Positions 16,000 to 22,983 of a stretch of DNA of 37,103 nt are shown here, piece by piece. The position numbers and the translations under genes were made by a program. Origin of the DNA: Pseudomonadota bacterium (lineage in GTDB: Bacteria; Pseudomonadota; Gammaproteobacteria; JAKAQQ01); NCBI GenBank assembly GCA_021828045.1, contig JAKATI010000008.1:1-37103 (forward strand), written 5' to 3'. Numbering within the stretch: the stretch's first letter is position 1; each line of letters starts with the position of its first letter. The notes beneath the pieces were generated by a model, which saw nothing but the letters and a program-made list of their open reading frames with translations, searched no databases and had not been told where the DNA came from.

Positions 16000-16795
16000 G
16001 ACGATCCGGCGATTTCTCGAGCCTGCGATCCAGGGATGCCGTATCCGTTCCCTCGAGGTCTGGCAACCCCGCCTGCGCTATCCGGTTCCACGGGATCTGG
16101 CCCGAGAGGTTTCCGGTCACCGCATCAAGGAACTGGCCCGCCGGGCCAAGTACCTGATCTTCCACCTGGAGAGCCAAAACTGGCTTCTCGTCCATCTCGG
16201 CATGTCCGGAAGGCTCCGTCTCATCAAGCCGGGGGAGCCCCGTAGTCCACATGACCATTGGGAAATGCGCCTCTCCCACGACCGGACCCTCCGCCTGCAT
16301 GATCCCCGCCGGTTCAGCCTTTTACTCAAAGGCCAAGGCAACCCGGACCTCCACCCGCTGCTTTCCCGGCTGGGCCCGGAACCCCTGGCGCCCGGCTTCG
16401 GCGGACCGGAATGGATCCGTGCGCTCAAGACCCGGAAGGCAGCGGTCAAATCCCTCCTCCTCGACGGCCGCCTGGTTGCCGGAGTCGGCAACATCTATGC
16501 CAGCGAAGCCCTCTTCCGGGCCGGTATCCATCCCCGGCGTTCCGGGAGCCGGATCGGGATCGCCCGTGCGCGGGCGCTCGGCTCGGCCATCCGGTCGGTG
16601 CTTGAGGAGGCACTCGAGGCTGGCGGCAGCACGCTCCGGGATTACCGCCGTCCCAACGACGATCCGGGTGGTTTTCGCGTCTGCTGGCGGGTCTATGGAC
16701 GGGAAGGGGAGCCCTGCCCGGATTGCGGGCAGGCGATTCGCCGTATCCGGATCGGTCAACGCTCGAGCTTCTTCTGTCCTTCCTGCCAGCACTGA
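15977..16795 (+). CDS. mutM: Formamidopyrimidine-DNA glycosylase
   Basis: A 272-residue repair enzyme (E. coli: 269) that removes oxidised purines such as 8-oxoguanine and nicks the strand. The N-terminus must be Pro-Glu-Leu-Pro-Glu-Val-Glu-Thr after Met removal; the frame reads this immediately after a GTG at 15977, so that GTG is the start. Also seen: RRAKYL with the catalytic Lys57, DGRLVAGVGNIYASEALF (helix-two-turn-helix) and the C-terminal zinc finger CPDC - CPSC. It overlaps the DUF4340-like gene by 23 bases in another frame, so it is the last gene of the ABC operon. Confidence 0.97.
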   Translation: MPELPEVETIRRFLEPAIQGCRIRSLEVWQPRLRYPVPRDLAREVSGHRIKELARRAKYLIFHLESQNWLLVHLGMSGRLRLIKPGEPRSPHDHWEMRLSHDRTLRLHDPRRFSLLLKGQGNPDLHPLLSRLGPEPLAPGFGGPEWIRALKTRKAAVKSLLLDGRLVAGVGNIYASEALFRAGIHPRRSGSRIGIARARALGSAIRSVLEEALEAGGSTLRDYRRPNDDPGGFRVCWRVYGREGEPCPDCGQAIRRIRIGQRSSFFCPSCQH

Positions 16796-16814
16796 AAATA
16801 CCCGCCTCGCGCCT

Positions 16815-16843
16815 AAAAAAAACCGGCGGGTCGCCCCGCCGGT
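16815..16843 (-). terminator. Intrinsic terminator of the small peptidoglycan-binding gene
   Basis: On the minus strand an 8-9 base-pair stem (CCGGCGGG/CCCGCCGG) with a four-base loop is followed by eight T. On the plus strand the hairpin also follows mutM but has only a broken T stretch, so it may weakly end the mutM transcript too. Confidence 0.85.
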
Positions 16844-16868
16844 CTCGTTTCTGATTGGAAGAATGCGA

Positions 16869-17234
16869 TTACTTCTTATGCCAGGCTTTTTTCTTGGCTG
16901 CACCCCACACGACTCCCAACTTGGTCAGGGTTGCCTTGTTGAGATGGCCGGTCGCCTTGAGCCCATGGCTCTTCTGGAAGGAACGGATGGCCATCATGGT
17001 CTTGGGACCCCACATGCCGTCCGCCTTGAGATGGGCACCTGAATGATTGAGTGCCTTCTGCACCTTCATGAGCCATGCACGATGCTGGGCCGCGGACATC
17101 ATTTTGTGATGCATCATCGGCTGCGTCATGGGCTTGGGTGACACGGGCTGCGATGGGCTGCCGGATGCCAGCGCCATGGGACCCAGGGCCATCACACCCA
17201 GCACAGCACCCAGTACGAAAGATTTCTGCAACAT
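16869..17234 (-). CDS. Small exported peptidoglycan-binding (PGRP/PG_binding_1-like) protein
   Basis: A 121-residue protein with a signal peptide (residues 1-24, ending ALASG), a Met/His-rich linker (residues 36-51, MTQPMMHHKMM then HR) and a C-terminal peptidoglycan-binding domain with the PG_binding_1 text: VQKALNHSGAHLKADGMWG, PKTMMAIRSFQKSHGLKATG and NKATLTKLG. The ATG at 17232-17234 has GGAGG ten bases before it; the longer frame is non-coding. Located in the periplasm or wall; it has no catalytic domain. The Met/His linker could bind copper or iron, which is inference. Own terminator follows. Confidence 0.85.
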   Translation of the reverse strand: MLQKSFVLGAVLGVMALGPMALASGSPSQPVSPKPMTQPMMHHKMMSAAQHRAWLMKVQKALNHSGAHLKADGMWGPKTMMAIRSFQKSHGLKATGHLNKATLTKLGVVWGAAKKKAWHKK

Positions 17235-17360
17235 GAGAACGACACCTCCACAGTTATAATCGAGCCGGAAACCGACCGGCTCCGTTTCTTGATCATACGC
17301 GCTTCGTTCGGGTCCGGCAAGGATTTCCACAGCGATCCTGGCCCGTTTTCCCCAAAAGTT

Positions 17361-18266
17361 TCAATCACCTCCGGGAGATCCGCACCGGAGCGAGGACGAC
17401 ATGGTGCCGCACAGTTCGTCTTGACGGCGCAACGGCAGGGAAAAATGTCCTTCGTTCTCAAAGAGCCTTAGCTCCGCGCCCTGTATGCCGGACGCAAAAT
17501 CCAGGACGCGGTCCGGAGGCACGATCCGGTCCTTGCGACCATGGAAGACCCAGAGGGGACTCCTTCTTTTGGGCGGACCGGAGTAAGGCCAGTGCGAAAG
17601 GTAGCGCGCAAGATCCTGGACCAATCCCTGCCCCCCGCCACAGAAGGCGGTGGTCCAGGACTGCTCCAGCAGGGAACGGATTTCAGGATCCGCGAGAACC
17701 GCCCGATCACACTCATCGGCCTGGCGGTAGACCCGACGCCAAAGCCAGGAAGGTTCAGCCCGGATCCGCTTCGCGATCCAGTCGGCCTCTCTCGCCACCA
17801 AGCGGGGAGAGCTCCGGAGCAGAATGGCATGGACCCGCATGAGGAGCGGCAGCCGACGATAATCCCGGATTCCCGTCACGGGGGTCAGTCCGCAGAGAAT
17901 CAGTGTAAAGACCAGTTGAGAATCGGCTTCGTGGTGCTGCGCATAGGCGTAAGGGGCTCCCCCTGAGACCGCGATCACCCCATAGTGGGAGAGGCCCAGG
18001 GTCTTGACCAGGTTTTCCTGAAAGGCCGGCCAGCCCGCGAGCGTGAGCTCCGGATGAGCCGGGGAAGCCCCATATCCGGGCCGGTCGAGAGCATAAAGTG
18101 CAAACCCGCCCCGCCGGGCCACCGGTTCGGCCAGACGGGCCTCATGGTGGGAGCCGGGATAACCATGAAAGTAAAGAACCGGAAAACCGTCCGGATCGCC
18201 ATAGCGCACCACCCGGACTGGCTCCGTGGTCACGACAGGACGATTCTCCCAAGTCGTGTCCGTCAC
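17361..18266 (-). CDS. Alpha/beta hydrolase
   Basis: A 301-residue alpha/beta hydrolase. Seen: oxyanion segment HGYPGS (34-39), DRPGYGAS, the nucleophile Ser101 in AVSGGAPY, the acid Asp246 in HGRKDRIVP and the final His274 in EGHFSLP, so the catalytic triad is complete. The VSGG elbow is typical of a large group of uncharacterised bacterial esterases/lipases; substrate unknown. The GTG start follows the stop of the lipoprotein gene by two bases (TGAGTGTG), so the pair is one operon with probable translational coupling. Confidence 0.88.
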   Translation of the reverse strand: MTDTTWENRPVVTTEPVRVVRYGDPDGFPVLYFHGYPGSHHEARLAEPVARRGGFALYALDRPGYGASPAHPELTLAGWPAFQENLVKTLGLSHYGVIAVSGGAPYAYAQHHEADSQLVFTLILCGLTPVTGIRDYRRLPLLMRVHAILLRSSPRLVAREADWIAKRIRAEPSWLWRRVYRQADECDRAVLADPEIRSLLEQSWTTAFCGGGQGLVQDLARYLSHWPYSGPPKRRSPLWVFHGRKDRIVPPDRVLDFASGIQGAELRLFENEGHFSLPLRRQDELCGTMSSSLRCGSPGGD

Positions 18267-18268
18267 AC

Positions 18269-18754
18269 TCAGTGGAGAAACGTCCCCTCCGCCAGGCGAA
18301 GCATCATGCGACGACTGGTCAGTACCGAAAAATGCGGAATCCGGGGTGCAGATGGTGGTGGGGCGAGACGCGGGGGGAGAGGCGGAGGCTCGACCGGGAG
18401 CCCCGGCGGAGGTCCAGACGGTGGAGCCGGAGGAGGCCCGGGTGCGGGACCCGGGGGTGGACCCGGTGGGGGCCCGGCTGGAGGCCGAGGCCGAGGACCT
18501 GGTGGGGGTTGTGGTTGCGGGGACACGGGTTCCACCGGCCCTGCCCCCCCATAGTAATAAGGAGGGTAAAAGCCACCATAACCCCCGAAGTACCCGTAAC
18601 CCGGAAAAGATGACGGATAGCCGTAGCTACCGTAACTTTCATAGTAACCCGAAGGATAGTTTCCCATGTACGTTCCGTAGGGCACGGTACTGCATCCCGC
18701 CAAGGCGGCAGCCACCACCACGACTGGAATCAGGAAATGAAGCGTCTTCATCAT
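18269..18754 (-). CDS. YG-rich and proline-rich lipoprotein
   Basis: A 161-residue protein. Residues 1-20 are a lipoprotein signal ending in LAG, with Cys21 as the lipidated residue. Residues 25-70 are rich in Tyr and Gly (YGSYGYPSSFPGYGYFGGYG), residues 75-138 are mostly Pro and Gly with PPPGP-like repeats, and a short basic tail ends with HFSVLTSRRMMLRLAEGTFLH. It has no domain I recognise. Proline-rich stretches behind a lipid anchor can act as extended spacers; here that is inference. Two in-frame ATG codons at 18754 and 18751; GAGATGG lies before them. First gene of the unit with the alpha/beta hydrolase. Confidence 0.75.
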   Translation of the reverse strand: MMKTLHFLIPVVVVAAALAGCSTVPYGTYMGNYPSGYYESYGSYGYPSSFPGYGYFGGYGGFYPPYYYGGAGPVEPVSPQPQPPPGPRPRPPAGPPPGPPPGPAPGPPPAPPSGPPPGLPVEPPPLPPRLAPPPSAPRIPHFSVLTSRRMMLRLAEGTFLH

Positions 18755-18814
18755 CCATCTCACGAGTCCAGCATAACAGAAAGACCCTGGGAGCTCTTCC
18801 AAGGGCGCTTTTGC

Positions 18815-18820
18815 TATGAT
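18815..18820 (+). promoter_or_regulatory. Possible extended -10 of the disulfide oxidoreductase gene
   Basis: TGCTATGAT is an extended -10 (TGnTATGAT) about 100 bases upstream of the ATG at 18920; no good -35. A divergent extended -10 (TGTTATGCT, minus strand, -10 at 18770-18775) may serve the lipoprotein gene. Confidence 0.3.
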
Positions 18821-18919
18821 CGATCTCCCTTCATTCGCAACAATCGCAGGCGGGATGTCCCTTAAATTTCCCTCGAAGGAACCGGAAGCCCCTGCTGTGG
18901 GTGGGAGAACGCCCAGTCG

Positions 18920-20365
18920 ATGACCATCTCCCCGCCGCGTCACTCGGATCTCTTGGTGGTAGGCGGAGGCGCAGCTGGACTTTCGGCGGCCTCAGTCGCC
19001 GCGCGCACCGGGTCGCGGGTCACACTGGTCGAACGCGACCGGCTGGGAGGCGACTGCCTGTATACAGGATGCATTCCCAGCAAAACACTTCTTCGCGCCG
19101 CCGCCTTGGCGCATGCCCAAAGACGGGCAGGAGCCTACGGCATCGCCGCCCATGAACCGGTCGTCGATTTCACCACGCTTCGCGAGCATCTCCAGCAGGT
19201 GATCCGGAGGATCGAACCGGAAGACTCGGAGGAAAGATACCAATCGCTCGGAGTCACGGTCGTCCGGGGAGAGGCCAGGGTCGAGCCCGACTTGAGCCTT
19301 CGGGTGGACGAGATCCGTTTCACGGGACGCAGCCTCGTCATTGCGACCGGCGCCACACCCCGCCTGCCCGATCTCCCCGGGCTCACCGGTGCTCCCTGGT
19401 TCACGAGTGAGACGCTGTGGGAGTTGAAGAAGCTGCCGGGCCATCTCGTCATTCTCGGTGGAGGCCCGCTCGGTTGTGAAATCGGGCAGGCCTACCATCG
19501 TCTCGGCAGCCAGGTCACGATCCTGGAATCCGCACCCCGTCTCCTCGGCAGCGAGCCCGAAGCGATCTCCCGGACACTCACCTCCGCGCTCCGAGAGGAG
19601 GGCTTGCGGATCCTCACGGGTTGCCACACCCAACGGATCGAGCAGACAGACGGACGGTTCGAGCTACTTTTGGGAAACGAGAACGGCAGCCTGGAACGGC
19701 ATCCCTTCGATGCCTTGCTCATCGCCGTGGGGCGGCAAGCGAGAACTGCCGGGCTCGAAGCGCTCGAACTCGCCCGGGAACCCTCGGGGCTCATCCAGTC
19801 CGACGTCTTCCTGCGGACTTCCCGGCGGGGATGCTACGCAGCCGGGGACGTGACCAGCCGGCTCCAGTTCACCCACGTCGCAGGCCAGCAAGGTGCCTAT
19901 GCGGCCCTGAACGCGCTGTTCCGTCCCCTCCTCCGCCTGCGCTGGGCCACAAGTCCCATCCCCCGCGTCACCTACACGGACCCGGAGGTTGCCTCGGTTG
20001 AGACGGAGATGGCCGGGGACGCGATCGAGAGTCTCGAGATCCCCCTGGCCGAAATCAACCGCGCGATCACCGATGGGGCCGAGCACGGCGTCGTACAGGT
20101 CGGGATCGACCGGCAGGGACGCCTCGTCTCCGCATCTCTCTGCATGCCGCATGCAGGCGAAAGCATCGCGCTGGTGGCGCTTGCCATGCGGGAACGCTTC
20201 TCGCTCTCGCGGCTGCTCGGCCTGATCCAGCCCTACCCGACCTATGCCGAAATCCACCGCCGGATGGCCACCCGCTGGCAGGAGCGCCACATGGGACCGG
20301 CTTCCCGGAGATTCGCGAAGACGCTGCTCGGTCTGCTGCGCACCCTCGACGGAACCGGCTCCTAG
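18920..20365 (+). CDS. FAD-dependent pyridine-nucleotide disulfide oxidoreductase (mercuric reductase-like)
   Basis: A 481-residue flavoprotein. FAD-binding GGGAAG at 15-20, redox-active pair Cys46 and Cys51 in GGDCLYTGCIPSK, NAD(P) motif ILGGGPLGCEIG near residue 180, and AAGDV for the second FAD contact. The N-terminal mercury-binding domain and the C-terminal Cys-Cys of true mercuric reductases are absent, so this is not a standard MerA. The C-terminal dimer-partner His-Pro...Glu of lipoamide dehydrogenases is also changed: IQPYPTYAE instead of HPYPT-x-x-E. Substrate unknown. Its TAG shares CTAG (20362-20365) with the convergent DUF1993 gene. Confidence 0.9.
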   Translation: MTISPPRHSDLLVVGGGAAGLSAASVAARTGSRVTLVERDRLGGDCLYTGCIPSKTLLRAAALAHAQRRAGAYGIAAHEPVVDFTTLREHLQQVIRRIEPEDSEERYQSLGVTVVRGEARVEPDLSLRVDEIRFTGRSLVIATGATPRLPDLPGLTGAPWFTSETLWELKKLPGHLVILGGGPLGCEIGQAYHRLGSQVTILESAPRLLGSEPEAISRTLTSALREEGLRILTGCHTQRIEQTDGRFELLLGNENGSLERHPFDALLIAVGRQARTAGLEALELAREPSGLIQSDVFLRTSRRGCYAAGDVTSRLQFTHVAGQQGAYAALNALFRPLLRLRWATSPIPRVTYTDPEVASVETEMAGDAIESLEIPLAEINRAITDGAEHGVVQVGIDRQGRLVSASLCMPHAGESIALVALAMRERFSLSRLLGLIQPYPTYAEIHRRMATRWQERHMGPASRRFAKTLLGLLRTLDGTGS

Positions 20366-20910
20366 TGGCCGATTTGTGCTCCCGGCCCCGCGAGATCCTC
20401 GGGCTTCGATGCCCCCAGGAAGTCGCTTTTGCCGATGTCGATCCCGTTGTGGCGGAGGATGGCGTAGGTGGTGGTCAGATGGAAGTAGAAGTTGGGATAG
20501 GCATAGTGGAGGAGATAGGGCAGCCCCAGAAGCTCGGCCGTGCGATCACGGACCGGCAGGTGGATCCGCCGGTCCTCCGCGCCTTCGAAATCCTTCTTTT
20601 TGAGCGTCCCCAGGAAGGCCACTGTCCGTCCGATGCGGTCGTCGATCTCGGCGAAAGTGGTCTCCTTGTCCTCGTATCGGGGGGGCTCCCCGCCCGCCAG
20701 TCGGGCCGCGCACCCCTTTGCCTGGTCGGTCGCGATCTGCACCTGGCGGACGAGGGGAAACATGTCCGGGGCAAGCCGGGCCTGGACCAGGACCGCCGGA
20801 TCGATTTTCCGGCTCTCGGCCTGTGCCAGGGCTTTCTTCAGGATCTGTCTCAGGTTGTCGAGCTTGTGCGAGAAAACGGGGACTGAAAGGTCGTAGAGGG
20901 AAACGGGCAT
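20362..20910 (-). CDS. DUF1993-family protein
   Basis: A 182-residue cytosolic protein. The start SLYDLSVPVFSHKLDNLRQIL, the middle MFPLVRQVQIATDQAKG and the C-terminal YAYPNFYFHLTTTYAILRHNGIDIGKSDFLG are typical of DUF1993, an alpha-helical DinB-like fold of unknown function. Histidines at the end (HLTTTY...LRHNG) could bind metal. A GAGGAG site precedes the ATG. Convergent with the oxidoreductase; divergent from the PQQ-type propeller gene. Confidence 0.88.
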   Translation of the reverse strand: MPVSLYDLSVPVFSHKLDNLRQILKKALAQAESRKIDPAVLVQARLAPDMFPLVRQVQIATDQAKGCAARLAGGEPPRYEDKETTFAEIDDRIGRTVAFLGTLKKKDFEGAEDRRIHLPVRDRTAELLGLPYLLHYAYPNFYFHLTTTYAILRHNGIDIGKSDFLGASKPEDLAGPGAQIGH

Positions 20911-21113
20911 GGGCGGGCTCCTCGCAGAAAGGGAGTGGAAACGCTCGGTGCTTAGGATACCGAAAGCCGGGCGACTTGTCCGGGAGCCCGTCCCGTCTCG
21001 TCCGCAACCGGAGTGTGCCTTCCCGATCCCGGGGTTTTCCGGAGCGCGTCACGGAGCCCCCTCCGGCAGGACCTGGCTTATACTCGCTCGAGTATCCGAA
21101 GCGGAGAGAGCCC

Positions 21114-22754
21114 ATGCCACGGAATCTCCATTCCCTTCCGGCCTACGGTTTCATGGCCGCGTTGGCCGCGGTCTTGGGCTCCGCCGCCCGTGCCGCCCCG
21201 CCCCGGGCCCATTCCGTCCACCCGGTGTCCTTCCCCTTCCATGTCTTCACCTATCACGACAACAACCTGAGAACCGGAGCTGACCTTCGGGAGACCCGGC
21301 TCACGCCCAAAGACGTCAACGTCCGGAGTTTCGGGAAGGTCGGATTTTTCCCAACCGACGGCAAGGTCGATGCCGAGCCCCTCTACGATCCTGCGGTCAG
21401 GATCCACGGCCGGAGCCAGCCGGTCCTCTACGTGGCGACCGAGGAGGACCGGCTCTACGCGTTTAACGCCGTAAACGGCCAGATCCTCTGGAAGGACATC
21501 CTGCTCAAACCGGGGGAGACCCCGAGCGGACCGCGCCACTGCAACCAGGTGGTCCCCGTGATCGGCATCACCTCGACTCCCGTGATCGACCCGCGTGTGG
21601 GACCCCACGGCACCCTCTTCACGGTTGCCATGTCGAAAAACCGGGAGGGGAGACACGAGCAGCGCCTGTATGCCCTTGATCTGGCCACCGGGGCCGAACG
21701 CGCAGGAGGACCCGTCACAATCCGGGCGAGTTTTCCGGGGAACGGTGCGGGCAGCGTGGACGGGCGGGTGATTTTCAATCCGGCCCAGTACAAGGAGCGG
21801 GCCGGGCTCCTGCTCCTCCACGGCGTGGTCTACACCAGCTGGGCCTCCCATTGCGACCATCCTCCCTATACCGGGTGGGTGATCGGCTACGAGGCGAGGA
21901 CCCTGAAGCAGGACGGCGTGATCGACGTCACCCCGAACGGCAATGACGGTGGGATCTGGTCCTCGGGCGCGGGACCCGCGGCGGGTCCGGGCGGCCACAT
22001 CTATTTCCTCGACGGCAACGGCAGCTTCGATCCCCACCTTGATCACCGGGGATTCCCCCGGGACCACGATTTCGGCAATGCCTTCATCCGGCTCACGGCC
22101 GGGAACGGGCACCTCCGGGTCAGTGACTACTTCAACATGGACAACACCCGGGCCGAATCGCGGGCCGACCTGGATTTCGGGTCTGGGGGGGCGCTCGTCC
22201 TGCCGACTCTCCGGGACGCGCGCGGCCAGCCGGTCGAGCTCGCGCTGGGCGCCGGCAAGGACGGCATTCTCTACGTCGTGAACCGCAACCACATGGGCCA
22301 TTTCCACCCGCGGGAGAACCGGATCTGGCAGGAGATTCCCGATGCGCTCCACGGCCCCGAGTTCGGCATGCCGGCCTATTTCGATCATCGGGTCTATCTG
22401 GGCGCAGTGGGTCAGCCGCTCCGGGCCTTCCGCATCCACGACGCCCGGATCTCCGAGCAGGCGGTCTCGCAGAGCAGAAACCGTTTCGTCTACCCCGGAA
22501 CCACTCCCAGCGTCTCGGCCGACGGAGAGCACCACGGGATCGTGTGGGCGGTGGAAAACACCGACCCGGCGATTCTTTACGCGTATCGCGCGGCCGATCT
22601 CCAGGACCTTCTCTACAGCAGCCGGCAGGCCGGGAGACGCGATGCATTTGGTCCGGGCAACAAGTTCATCACGCCCCTGATCGCCCGGGGACGGGTTTAC
22701 GTCGGCACCCAAGACGGGGTGGCCGTTTTCGGGCTCCTGGACCCGGGACCGTAA
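21114..22754 (+). CDS. Secreted PQQ-type beta-propeller protein
   Basis: A 546-residue exported protein. A signal peptide occupies residues 1-27 (ending AARAAP). Blade repeats of the PQQ/BamB kind follow, e.g. LYVATEEDRLYAFNAVNGQILWKD, with the A-x-[ND]-x-x-x-G-x-x-x-W pattern, and later LYALDLATG and LGAGKDGILYVVNRN. It has no cytochrome or dehydrogenase domain, so it is a structural or binding protein rather than a clear enzyme. GGAGAG lies seven bases before the ATG, and TATACT at 21079-21084 may be the -10. The frame is open further upstream to 20718 but homology begins at the ATG. Confidence 0.85.
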   Translation: MPRNLHSLPAYGFMAALAAVLGSAARAAPPRAHSVHPVSFPFHVFTYHDNNLRTGADLRETRLTPKDVNVRSFGKVGFFPTDGKVDAEPLYDPAVRIHGRSQPVLYVATEEDRLYAFNAVNGQILWKDILLKPGETPSGPRHCNQVVPVIGITSTPVIDPRVGPHGTLFTVAMSKNREGRHEQRLYALDLATGAERAGGPVTIRASFPGNGAGSVDGRVIFNPAQYKERAGLLLLHGVVYTSWASHCDHPPYTGWVIGYEARTLKQDGVIDVTPNGNDGGIWSSGAGPAAGPGGHIYFLDGNGSFDPHLDHRGFPRDHDFGNAFIRLTAGNGHLRVSDYFNMDNTRAESRADLDFGSGGALVLPTLRDARGQPVELALGAGKDGILYVVNRNHMGHFHPRENRIWQEIPDALHGPEFGMPAYFDHRVYLGAVGQPLRAFRIHDARISEQAVSQSRNRFVYPGTTPSVSADGEHHGIVWAVENTDPAILYAYRAADLQDLLYSSRQAGRRDAFGPGNKFITPLIARGRVYVGTQDGVAVFGLLDPGP

Positions 22755-22848
22755 GCCGAGCGCTCGGGTCACTCGCCTGCCACCTGATGCCCAGACCCGG
22801 ACCGGACCTGGGAGAACGGATCCGGCAACCGCTTTCGTCTGCTTTCGG

Positions 22849-22878
22849 AACCACTTGACAGGCGCGGCAAAAGTGGTT
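22849..22878. promoter_or_regulatory. 8+8 base inverted repeat over a -35 box, operator-like
   Basis: AACCACTT (22849-22856), 14 bases, AAGTGGTT (22871-22878): perfect arms whose centres are 22 bases apart, i.e. two helical turns, spanning the -35 TTGACA of the next promoter and touching its -10. This geometry suits a dimeric regulator. No regulator gene is adjacent. Confidence 0.5.
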
Positions 22879-22883
22879 AAGAG
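22855..22883 (+). promoter_or_regulatory. Putative promoter of the EXORDIUM-like gene
   Basis: Consensus TTGACA (22855-22860), 17 bases, then TAAGAG (22878-22883, weak). A weak -10 with a perfect -35 inside an inverted repeat suggests regulated use. About 100 bases of leader follow before the GTG start. Confidence 0.45.
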
Positions 22884-22983
22884 TATTCCCCATAGAAACA
22901 GGGCAAAACGGAAGCAGAAGTCAGTAAAACCAAGGCGGCGCAATGCGCCTTGACCACTAACAAACAACTGTCCTGGAGGTCAT

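Noticed and set aside
17253-17258. TATAAC as promoter for the small peptidoglycan-binding gene
   Set aside because: Its expected transcription start would cut into the GGAGG ribosome-binding site and no -35 is seen.
18370-18530. GC-rich short repeats resembling a repeat array
   Set aside because: They are Pro/Gly codons of the lipoprotein tail, with no fixed unit length or spacers, so neither CRISPR nor a regular tandem array.
18920-20365. Naming the flavoprotein MerA
   Set aside because: No N-terminal metal-binding domain, no C-terminal Cys-Cys and no mer operon genes nearby.
21078-22967. Long minus-strand frame (629 residues)
   Set aside because: Antisense of the PQQ-type propeller, which has a signal peptide and blade motifs.
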